Made by a program: the position numbers and the translations under genes. This document shows positions 16,335 to 22,564 of a stretch of 22,564 nucleotides of DNA, piece by piece (position 1 is the first letter of the stretch; each line of letters begins with the position of its first letter). Under the pieces are notes generated by a model, which worked only from the letters and a program-made list of their open reading frames with translations, ran no database searches and was not told the DNA's origin. The DNA lies in the NCBI GenBank assembly GCA_017992485.1, contig JAGOOL010000004.1, forward strand, positions 1 through 22,564, written 5' to 3'. This stretch comes from Minisyncoccota bacterium (lineage in GTDB: Bacteria; Patescibacteriota; Minisyncoccia; Phycocordibacterales; UBA9973).

Positions 16335-17087
16335 TTACTCCTCAGGATGAAATTCAAGATACATCTTAAACACTTTCGTCTTGCCATGATGTAGTAGCGA
16401 ACCTTCGCTCGTGCCAAACAATTCAATCTTCGTCTCCGTAGGTTCAACACAAATAAAATCATTGCGATCGCGCCACATATACAAGTTAGAAAATCCTTCT
16501 AAGTGCATTCTGATGCTTCCTTGTCCTGGAATTACAATATCAATTTTTTGATTTTGGTTTATTTTTTCACCTAACCCTTTTTTGAATATTTCAAGCTCCC
16601 TAGGTGCAACATGGATTACTGTCGTCCAATCGTCGTGCCCGGAAACGGTGATGTCTCGATCGGGGTCAGGACATTTGAAATACGGATGAAAACCAAAGTT
16701 TGAAGGAATGATTGCCTTCTGGTCATTGGTCTGAGTAATTTCTGCAACGACACCGAATGTCGTCGGATTGACGAATTCATATGTATACTTGGCATCCAAT
16801 GAAAACTCAGTGCCTTCATATGTTCCGACAAGGGGATGCTTCTGCGTATATATTTCTTTTCGAGAATACCCCTGCTTAACCATTGTGGTGTCTCTCAATG
16901 GACCATGTCGATTCCAGCCAAATTTTCTGGCATTCGAACCAAAAGGAAATGCTGCAAACATTCCTCCGCGTTTGTGTCCAACATCATTGAAATCGAGTGG
17001 GAGAAGCCAGCTTTTGCCGCCAGCTTTCAGGCACAGAAGGGAGCCATTGCTGCCGTACAGTGCTTCGGGTTTATCTTTTCTGTTCAT
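16335..17087 (-). CDS. Aldose 1-epimerase-like protein (galactose mutarotase superfamily)
   Basis: 250 aa, no signal peptide, cytoplasmic. Family members interconvert alpha and beta anomers of sugars or sugar phosphates. Seen: N59-R-H61-G..R65 (the conserved NxHG..R substrate-binding motif), FGFHPYF at 131-137 with H134 as the likely general acid, and FICVEP at 211-216 with E215 as the likely general base; all residues needed for catalysis appear present. Shorter than GalM (about 340 aa) and closer in size to the YeaD/hexose-6-phosphate epimerase branch, but I cannot assign the substrate. It lies between the two CapA-related genes, convergent with the first and divergent from the second, which suggests a link with surface-sugar metabolism. 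A promoter is clear; 15 bases separate its -10 from the ATG. Confidence 0.92.
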   Translation of the reverse strand: MNRKDKPEALYGSNGSLLCLKAGGKSWLLPLDFNDVGHKRGGMFAAFPFGSNARKFGWNRHGPLRDTTMVKQGYSRKEIYTQKHPLVGTYEGTEFSLDAKYTYEFVNPTTFGVVAEITQTNDQKAIIPSNFGFHPYFKCPDPDRDITVSGHDDWTTVIHVAPRELEIFKKGLGEKINQNQKIDIVIPGQGSIRMHLEGFSNLYMWRDRNDFICVEPTETKIELFGTSEGSLLHHGKTKVFKMYLEFHPEE

Positions 17088-17102
17088 TATTTTTTTCTTT
17101 TG

Positions 17103-17130
17103 ATACTACCATGTGAAGATGGGTCGTCAA
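17103..17130 (-). promoter_or_regulatory. Promoter of the epimerase gene
   Basis: -35 TTGACG (17125-17130, 5 of 6), 16-base spacer ending in TGG (extended -10), -10 TAGTAT (17103-17108). The leader would be about 8 bases. Confidence 0.65.
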
Positions 17131-17164
17131 TCTGACCACCTTTTCAGCATTTCTTAAGGTCGAT

Positions 17165-18979
17165 ATGATATGCGATAATAAACAATGTCACATGGAAGTT
17201 CCCTTCTATAAAAAATTCCTATCCGGTGCACTCATTTTTTTGGGCATTTTCGCTGTTGGTCTCGGTGGTGGGTATGCTCTCGAGCGTGCACAGATGAGCG
17301 GCCAGCGAGCGTCAGTCTCAAATGCAACCACTGATGGCATATATAATATAAATGCCAACCCAGACGACGTGCTTGGTAAAGACGTCGACAGCACGAGCGG
17401 CATGACTGCAGCCCTCGCAGCGAATAGTTCCCTGCCTGAAATAAAACTTACTTTCGCCGGAGACATAACGCTCAGCGGTAGTGTTAAAACGAATGTCAAA
17501 AACAAACTTGATGGTGATTATGAAAAAGTCTTTGGTGCCGCAAAAACAGTTCTCGAAAAGAGCGACATAACATTTGGTACATTCAACGGCACGTTCGGTA
17601 TCAACGATGCCAATAAATCTGAAACCAAGGCTGCGATCGCACTGCGCAATATTGGCTTCGATGTTCTCGGTACAAGTTTTGCCGGAGCAAATCGTAGCGT
17701 TAAAAATCTCATTGAAACAACACTTGTTATCGACGGTAATGGACTAACACATACTGGCGCAGGACGCAGTTACGTCAATGCGCGTGAACCAAAACTTATT
17801 GAAAAAAATGGGGTGACCGTCGGCTACCTCGCTTTTACCGACAATAAAACTGATTGGCCGCTCGCAACTGAAAACGATGCAGGACTCCTGTCTGCAAACG
17901 ACCCACAACTCGAAGAAATCATTGCCGGAGCAAAAGCCAAAAGTGATGTGCTCGTTGTTTCATTTAACTGGGCAGAAAAAGCGACAACGCACACATTGCG
18001 ACAAGAATTACTTTCTCATACAGCGATTGATGCCGGCGCAACTGTTGTTGTCGGACACTATGGTAGCAATCTCCACGACATTGAGTATTACCACGGGGGT
18101 GTCATTGCATACAATCTCGGCAAACTCGTTAGTGGAACAACCGCAGCAAAGTCTGGCATCCAAGGTCTTATCTTTGAAGCTGGTATACGCGGCGGTGTTA
18201 TCAATACTGTCGCCGCATATGGCGTTGTCGAAAATAAAAATGGTTTTATTGATTCCATTTCGCCGATTTCAATGGAATCACTCATCAGAGACAAGGGTGT
18301 CATTAGTTCAATTTTACCTGAGGACGCAATTAAAGAATTACCAAAGAATGTTGCCTCTGAAATTGTCACACATGGTCCGAGAGTAAATAAAGTTGCAATC
18401 ACTATCGATGATGGCTGGAATGCTGGCCTCGTCAAAAAAGCTCTTGATATCCTGAGCGTCAAAGGTGCAAAAGCGACATTCTTTACTGTTGGTTCAATTA
18501 CGGACGCAAACAGACTCAATATTATTCGCGCTGTAACAAATGGTGTTGAACTCGGCAACCACTCTGATACTCATGGTTGGCTGACACAGATGAATGAGAC
18601 GCAGCTCACTCAGGAAATGGAGAATTGGCAAACGAAAACTGATCTTGCGTTAGGTCAGCATTACACGACGCAATGGTTTAGACCGCCATTCATGGCTGGT
18701 TTTTCCGGACACACAAAAACTGCTGAGCGAGTAACTGCAATCGCTAAAGAAAAAAACATGAAGATTGCACTCTGGAGCACTGATCCATTTTCAGGTATTT
18801 CAATGCGTGCCGATGCGCCGACTGTTGCTGACTACGTTATCTCAAATACTGGACCAGGCGATATTATTCTCTTGCACTTCACTCAAGAACATTTAATAGC
18901 TTTACCTGAGATTATTGATGGACTGAGGGCGAAAGGATTAGAGATTGTAACGTTGTCAGAGCTCATGGCAAGCAATTAA
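17165..18979 (+). CDS. Membrane-anchored fusion: degenerate CapA domain plus NodB polysaccharide deacetylase
   Basis: 604 aa. Residues 17-38 form a membrane anchor. Residues 93-355 align along their length with domain 1 of the CapA protein upstream (shared GAGRSYVNAREPKLIEKNGV, SDVLVVSF, AIDAGA, HDIE), but motif residues are gone: GDITLSG lacks the Arg, NLEG is FNGT, ANNH is FAGAN, FHWG is FNWA, GHHPH is GHYGS, GNF is GKL. It is probably a non-catalytic, perhaps binding, domain. Residues 405-600 are a NodB deacetylase with apparently intact motifs: TIDDG 413-417 (D415, D416), HSDTH 466-470 (zinc His), RPPF 506-509, W537 with D540, and LLH 569-571. It likely removes acetyl groups from an envelope glycan outside the membrane. 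Start: ATG 17165 has AAGG 5 bases before it; ATG 17192 is an alternative preceded by an extended -10 (TGC GATAAT, 17171-17179). Confidence 0.93.
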   Translation: MICDNKQCHMEVPFYKKFLSGALIFLGIFAVGLGGGYALERAQMSGQRASVSNATTDGIYNINANPDDVLGKDVDSTSGMTAALAANSSLPEIKLTFAGDITLSGSVKTNVKNKLDGDYEKVFGAAKTVLEKSDITFGTFNGTFGINDANKSETKAAIALRNIGFDVLGTSFAGANRSVKNLIETTLVIDGNGLTHTGAGRSYVNAREPKLIEKNGVTVGYLAFTDNKTDWPLATENDAGLLSANDPQLEEIIAGAKAKSDVLVVSFNWAEKATTHTLRQELLSHTAIDAGATVVVGHYGSNLHDIEYYHGGVIAYNLGKLVSGTTAAKSGIQGLIFEAGIRGGVINTVAAYGVVENKNGFIDSISPISMESLIRDKGVISSILPEDAIKELPKNVASEIVTHGPRVNKVAITIDDGWNAGLVKKALDILSVKGAKATFFTVGSITDANRLNIIRAVTNGVELGNHSDTHGWLTQMNETQLTQEMENWQTKTDLALGQHYTTQWFRPPFMAGFSGHTKTAERVTAIAKEKNMKIALWSTDPFSGISMRADAPTVADYVISNTGPGDIILLHFTQEHLIALPEIIDGLRAKGLEIVTLSELMASN

Positions 18980-18985
18980 TATATC

Positions 18986-19003
18986 GCTGCATTTAATAGC
19001 AGC
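18986..19003 (+). other. Small hairpin after the deacetylase gene
   Basis: GCTGC (18986-18990) and GCAGC (18999-19003) can pair just before the main terminator. Confidence 0.35.
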
Positions 19004-19005
19004 AA

Positions 19006-19033
19006 AAAAGCCGCTTCAATTGAAGCGGCTTTT
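19006..19033. terminator. Bidirectional terminator, perfect 28-base palindrome
   Basis: AAAAGCCGCTTCAA and its exact reverse complement meet at 19019/19020, with A-runs and T-runs at the ends. It serves both the deacetylase gene (plus) and the lipoprotein gene (minus). Confidence 0.9.
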
Positions 19034-19062
19034 GTTTACTTTTTCTTTTTTGTTTTTTGAGT

Positions 19063-19797
19063 TTAAAAAATTGGCGAACGTTGTTCATGTGAAGCAACAA
19101 TTCGCGTAAGGTATCCAACTAACTGCATGTATCTTGCGTTGGCTAAATTGTGCTGGTTTTGTGTTTGATCGCAAAACTGTTTGGACGTTGCACTCTTAGC
19201 CGGCCAAATAGCATAATCACTATCGGCTACAGGATTGAGTAATCCATTTGCATTGCCGTCATAAACCATATACGCCGATGTAAAGGACGGCATTCTTCCG
19301 GTTGTTGAAGATGTAGTTAGTGTTAATTCATAGATCGCAACTTCTGCGATTGCATTACCTTTCTTTAAAAGATGAATAGCATAATGACCACCTTGCGCCT
19401 TAAGCACAACTAAATCAAGCGTAGACATTTCTGAGCCTTTTTCAAAACCTGGGTCTATGTACACAGTCTGTCTTTCAAGTGTGTAGATAAGCACGGCAAG
19501 AGAATCGATTGTTGCGAATTCTGTCATGTTCTCATAGTGCTCAACAGGAAATATACTAACCGGAAATTCACGGTCGTATGTAATCACTTTTGATTTTGCC
19601 AGATAGCTGTTATTAATAGCTTCTTGAAGATCAATTTCGGTTGGTTTTTTCTCCGGCGTTGAAGCCTGAGCACCATCGTCGGAAGATGTCTCGCGACTTG
19701 GTTTACGTTTACCAGATCTACTATCACCACAAGATGTTGCGACGATAGATAGAGTAACAATTGCAATAACGGCGAATAGATTCGTTAGTTTTTTCAT
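19063..19797 (-). CDS. Predicted lipoprotein, function unknown
   Basis: 244 aa. The N-terminus is a type II signal peptide: MKK, a hydrophobic core (7-20) and ATSC with C23 as the likely lipidated residue; the alanine at -3 is unusual but accepted. Residues 24-55 are a flexible Ser/Lys/Glu/Pro linker, then a folded domain (about 56-244) with alternating strands, no known family to me. A segment at 178-194 (MVYDGNANGLLNPVADSD; D180, N182, N184) resembles a calcium-binding DxNxNG loop, as in dockerin or EF-hand repeats, but only one copy is present. Only one other cysteine (in KQFCDQ) occurs. It is convergent with the deacetylase gene and stands at the edge of the envelope locus; a functional link is inferred from position only. 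Its promoter is the best in the window. No Shine-Dalgarno. Confidence 0.88.
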   Translation of the reverse strand: MKKLTNLFAVIAIVTLSIVATSCGDSRSGKRKPSRETSSDDGAQASTPEKKPTEIDLQEAINNSYLAKSKVITYDREFPVSIFPVEHYENMTEFATIDSLAVLIYTLERQTVYIDPGFEKGSEMSTLDLVVLKAQGGHYAIHLLKKGNAIAEVAIYELTLTTSSTTGRMPSFTSAYMVYDGNANGLLNPVADSDYAIWPAKSATSKQFCDQTQNQHNLANARYMQLVGYLTRIVASHEQRSPIF

Positions 19798-19826
19798 GAG
19801 GTTTTTGGTTTTTAAAGTACGTCTAT

Positions 19827-19856
19827 ATTATAGCATAATATATCGGTCTATGTCAA
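19827..19856 (-). promoter_or_regulatory. Full-consensus promoter of the lipoprotein gene
   Basis: -35 TTGACA (19851-19856) and -10 TATAAT (19827-19832) are both perfect, with an 18-base spacer ending in TGC (extended -10). The leader would be about 23 bases. Confidence 0.85.
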
Positions 19857-19860
19857 TAGT

Positions 19861-19887
19861 AAAAAGCCTTATGGTGTAAGGCTTTTT
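19861..19887 (-). terminator. Terminator after smc
   Basis: Perfect 11-bp inverted repeat (19861-19871 and 19877-19887) with a 5-base loop; T-run on the minus strand. It lies 19 bases past the smc stop. Confidence 0.88.
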
Positions 19888-19906
19888 AGCTACGTGTGTA
19901 TAAAAA

Positions 19907-22273
19907 CTACTTCGCCACCTGGACTGCTTCTTCAAACTGAATCGAGAGGAGTTTCGATCCCCCGTCTGCACCAACAGTTACACCGTAGATAGTTTCTGCT
20001 CGAGACATTGTTTCGCGATTGTGGGTGACCACGATGAGCTGAGAAACTTTCGAGAGTTCAACAATCATTTCACCGTAGCGACGAGAGTTTGCTTCGTCGA
20101 GCGCAGCATCAGTTTCGTCGAGTACAAGGAATGGGGGCGGATTGACCTGTGACATTGCAAACAAAAGCGCGATTGAAGTCAGCGAACGTTCGCCGCCGGA
20201 AAGCATTGCAAGTTCGCGAACTTTTTTCTGCGGTAGAGAAACATTGATATCGATTCCCTGTTCGAAATGTTCTTCGACATCATTCTCGTCTTCAAATTCC
20301 ATATCTTCTTCAATGCCGCGACGCTTGCGAGGTTTTTCAACAATAACAGAAAGGTACGCAGTTCCACCACCAAACATGAGTGCAAAGAAACGCTGGAATT
20401 CCGTATTGATCTTATCGATACCGGTTTTGAATTCAACATCGAGTTTATCTTTGAGATCGATAATCATTGACTCGAGTGATTTCATCGCAAGGTTCACATC
20501 TTCGAGTTCATGCGTCAAAAATTGATCACGCTCGACAACTTCGTCGTGTTCTTTGATAACATCCCCTGCGCCGCCGATGCCAGCTTCTTCGAGTTTGATC
20601 TTGATACGTTCGATTTTGCGGCGACGATCTTCTTGGATGTTTCGGTCTTCTGGTGAAAGTTGTGCATTGTTTTCGCTATCTGCATTTTCGCCATCATGAG
20701 TTCCCGCGCTATTTTTACTCAGCATATGTGCACCGAGCAAAGCCACAGCTTCACGCAACTCTTCATCAAAATCTGTTTTCGTTTTGAGGAGCGCTTGTTT
20801 ACGGAAAGAGATTTTTTCGAGTTCAGATTCGAGGCGATTTTTCTCCATTAAAAATTCGTAACGCTTGCCTTCCTTTTGGCGGCGTTCACGATCTTCTTCT
20901 TCGTGTTTCTTCTTAGCAATTTCTTCGCGCTCTTTTAGTTGATTTTCTTTTTCTTCGATTTCTTCGAGAGCTTCTTCGATGGCGTCTTTTTCTTCAGCAA
21001 GAGCTCGGATTCTGTCGTCGTTGCGACCGCGAGTTTCACTTCCACCATTGTTTCCATTTCCACTACCTGCACCGTTTCCGCCATGCTGCGGCAAACCATC
21101 CTTCGAAACATAAGTCTGACGAAACTGTTCTACAGCAGTCTGCATTTTCTGGAGTGTTGGAATGATATCGTGAATGTTTGTTTGTGAAAGGACGTGGCGA
21201 ATGAGGCGATCCATTTCACCCAAGAGTTCAGAAACACGTTCACCGGAAATAGATTCGACATTGCCATTCTCTACAGCAACTTCATTTTGCTTTTCACTTT
21301 CAACTTCAAATAGGGCTTCGATACGGCCGAGCTTGCGAGAGAGTTCGTCGTATGTGCGGCGGAGTGTTTCGCGATCTGTGGCAATCATGCCGAGCTCAAC
21401 AGGCTTTGCCATATTGCGGACATCATCTGCGATGAGTGAAAGATCTTTCTGTAAACCGTCGAGCGACTGTTGGAGGGCTTTCTCTTCGCCACCAAATGTT
21501 TTTTCTTCGTGGGCAATAAAATCTTCTTCACGAACAATGTAATCACGGTAAAGAGCTGCGAGTTCTTGACGGAGGCTTTCGGCTTTTTCTATTTTTTCAA
21601 CTTGGCGCTTGAGAAATGCGAGGCGCGGCGCGAGTTCACGTTTTTGTGCGAGCACTTCTTTCATATTTTCGCGCGTTTTTATGAGTTTGCGATCTGCATC
21701 TTTGAGACGATACTGATAGACCTTGAGACCGAGCGCGTCTTCAATCATTTCTTTTCGGTCGCGAGAATTTGATGTGAGCAGTCTGTCCGCTTCACCTTGC
21801 GAAATAATGTGGTGACCGGATGAACCGATGTGGACGCTTGTGAGGAGCTCGAGAATGTCCTTGAGACGAACTTCGGAGCCGTTTAAAAGGTAGCGCGAGA
21901 CGCCATCAGCATAGACTTCGCGAGTAATCGTAATATCATCGAAATCAATATTAGCCGCGTCACGACCACCAAGGCCGCCATTAGTGCCTGATTGTGGGAA
22001 TTTAAAAACTTTTGATTTGTTATCGAACGTAATAGAAACGGAAGCACGATTGAGCTTGCCGAGTGATTTGGAGCCTTTGAAAATGAGGTCGCTGCCGGAC
22101 TTGCCGCGCATCGATTTCATCGACTGCTCACCAAGTACGAAGCGGATGGCTTCGACAACGTTTGATTTGCCGGAACCGTTCGGGCCGACAATAGACGTCA
22201 CTGGACGCTCAAACGAAAGAACGCTTTTTTTAGCGAACGACTTGAAGCCGGAGAGTTCCAGAGTTTTTAGCAT
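19907..22273 (-). CDS. smc: SMC-like chromosome segregation ATPase, shortened and without recognisable hinge
   Basis: SMC proteins compact and segregate chromosomes; ATP binding joins two heads, and two chains dimerise through a central hinge. 788 aa here against about 1150-1200. Seen: Walker A GPNGSGKS 30-37, Q-loop Q159 in IISQGEADRL, first coiled coil (about 170-330), second coiled coil (about 420-510 and 545-620), signature LSGGERS 691-697, Walker B FLVLDETD 715-722 (D719, E720), and H751 in VVTHNRE. The head is therefore complete. Where a folded hinge of about 150 residues belongs there is a short helical stretch and a Gly/Asn-rich linker (397-412), with no hinge motifs. A second acidic low-complexity insertion lies at 519-545. 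The gene follows rnc after 52 bases, as in many bacteria; its promoter abuts the ATG. Rad50/SbcC is less likely because the head motifs are SMC-type. Confidence 0.93.
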   Translation of the reverse strand: MLKTLELSGFKSFAKKSVLSFERPVTSIVGPNGSGKSNVVEAIRFVLGEQSMKSMRGKSGSDLIFKGSKSLGKLNRASVSITFDNKSKVFKFPQSGTNGGLGGRDAANIDFDDITITREVYADGVSRYLLNGSEVRLKDILELLTSVHIGSSGHHIISQGEADRLLTSNSRDRKEMIEDALGLKVYQYRLKDADRKLIKTRENMKEVLAQKRELAPRLAFLKRQVEKIEKAESLRQELAALYRDYIVREEDFIAHEEKTFGGEEKALQQSLDGLQKDLSLIADDVRNMAKPVELGMIATDRETLRRTYDELSRKLGRIEALFEVESEKQNEVAVENGNVESISGERVSELLGEMDRLIRHVLSQTNIHDIIPTLQKMQTAVEQFRQTYVSKDGLPQHGGNGAGSGNGNNGGSETRGRNDDRIRALAEEKDAIEEALEEIEEKENQLKEREEIAKKKHEEEDRERRQKEGKRYEFLMEKNRLESELEKISFRKQALLKTKTDFDEELREAVALLGAHMLSKNSAGTHDGENADSENNAQLSPEDRNIQEDRRRKIERIKIKLEEAGIGGAGDVIKEHDEVVERDQFLTHELEDVNLAMKSLESMIIDLKDKLDVEFKTGIDKINTEFQRFFALMFGGGTAYLSVIVEKPRKRRGIEEDMEFEDENDVEEHFEQGIDINVSLPQKKVRELAMLSGGERSLTSIALLFAMSQVNPPPFLVLDETDAALDEANSRRYGEMIVELSKVSQLIVVTHNRETMSRAETIYGVTVGADGGSKLLSIQFEEAVQVAK

Positions 22274-22282
22274 GTTGCTTCT

Positions 22283-22310
22283 ATTTTACGGGAAAAAGAC
22301 TAGATTTCAA
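22283..22310 (-). promoter_or_regulatory. Promoter of smc, predicted leaderless
   Basis: -35 TTGAAA (22305-22310, 5 of 6), 16-base spacer, -10 TAAAAT (22283-22288, 5 of 6). Nine bases separate the -10 from the ATG at 22273, leaving at most a few bases of leader. No Shine-Dalgarno. Confidence 0.62.
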
Positions 22311-22325
22311 AGGGAAAACGCATTA

Positions 22326-22564
22326 CTACTCTCTCCACCCCTTCTTCTCAAGCGCGCCTTCGGCTGCACTTGTTTCAGCTTCTTGTTTAGACTTTCCTTT
22401 ACCACTTGCAATATGCTCAGAGCCGAAGAAAATACCGACAGTGAATTGCTTGTCGTGATCAGGACCTGTTTCTTTCATGACTTTGTAGACTGGAGTCAGA
22501 GAATAATGCTCCTGTGCCATTTCCTGAATGTAGCTTTTTGCGTCGCGCCAGAGTTTCTTTTTGA
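22326..22564 (-). CDS. rnc: Ribonuclease III, C-terminal part (5' end outside window)
   Basis: RNase III cleaves double-stranded RNA, for example in rRNA precursor processing. Only the last 78 codons before the TAG stop are in the window: the linker helix (KKKLWRDAKSYIQEMAQ) and the dsRNA-binding domain (LTPVYKVMKETGPDHDKQFTVG, then the KGKSKQEAETSAAEGAL helix that contacts the RNA). The catalytic domain should lie beyond the right edge. An internal ATG at 22520 would give only the dsRNA-binding part, but the conserved linker upstream shows the frame continues. The rnc-smc order is common in bacteria and supports both calls. Confidence 0.93.
   Translation of the reverse strand, partial: KKKLWRDAKSYIQEMAQEHYSLTPVYKVMKETGPDHDKQFTVGIFFGSEHIASGKGKSKQEAETSAAEGALEKKGWRE

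Noticed and set aside
1..22564. Recoded UGA, as in some CPR lineages
   Set aside because: No gene has in-frame TGA, and the hypothetical gene ending at 10174 uses TGA as stop.
1..22564. CRISPR arrays, transposases, phage genes
   Set aside because: No regularly spaced repeats, no transposase or integrase motifs, no terminal inverted repeats seen.

Overview
The window looks like a chromosomal segment of a Candidate Phyla Radiation (Patescibacteria) bacterium, most likely of Parcubacteria type. This is inferred from compact versions of universal proteins (RpoC of 1201 aa, a 788-aa SMC, a TrmD without its usual C-terminal domain), very few Shine-Dalgarno sequences, promoters lying directly on start codons, and gene order. 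TAA, TAG and TGA are all used as stops, so the standard bacterial code applies. I see no RNA genes, insertion sequences, CRISPR arrays or prophage genes.

Left part (1-8860): a minus-strand information-processing block. rpoB and rpoC form a two-gene operon driven by a near-consensus promoter about 170 bases upstream of rpoB and closed by a strong terminator. dnaG (primase) follows and runs off the left edge.

Middle (8860-12120): a remodelled rpsP-khpA-trmD cluster, still on the minus strand. bS16 and the KH protein KhpA are in the familiar order. Where rimM normally sits there is an unrecognised 297-aa protein with its own promoter and terminator. It is followed by an unusual TrmD and a small protein resembling the PHA-granule regulator family. 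Divergent from rpsP is a plus-strand RNase R gene.

Right-middle (14200-19800): a probable cell-envelope locus. It holds a membrane-anchored protein with two tandem CapA-type phosphoesterase domains, a galactose-mutarotase-like sugar epimerase, a membrane-anchored fusion of an apparently dead CapA domain to an apparently active NodB polysaccharide deacetylase, and a lipoprotein with a full-consensus promoter. Convergent genes are separated by bidirectional terminators.

Right end (19860-22564): smc encoding a hingeless-looking mini-SMC, preceded by the dsRNA-binding end of rnc (RNase III), in the widespread rnc-smc order.

The most interesting points are the pseudo-CapA/NodB fusion beside its likely parent gene, the SMC whose hinge is replaced by a Gly/Asn-rich linker, a recurring layout in which the -10 element sits 6-9 bases before the start codon (leaderless mRNAs), the altered TrmD, and natural changes in the rifampicin pocket of RpoB.
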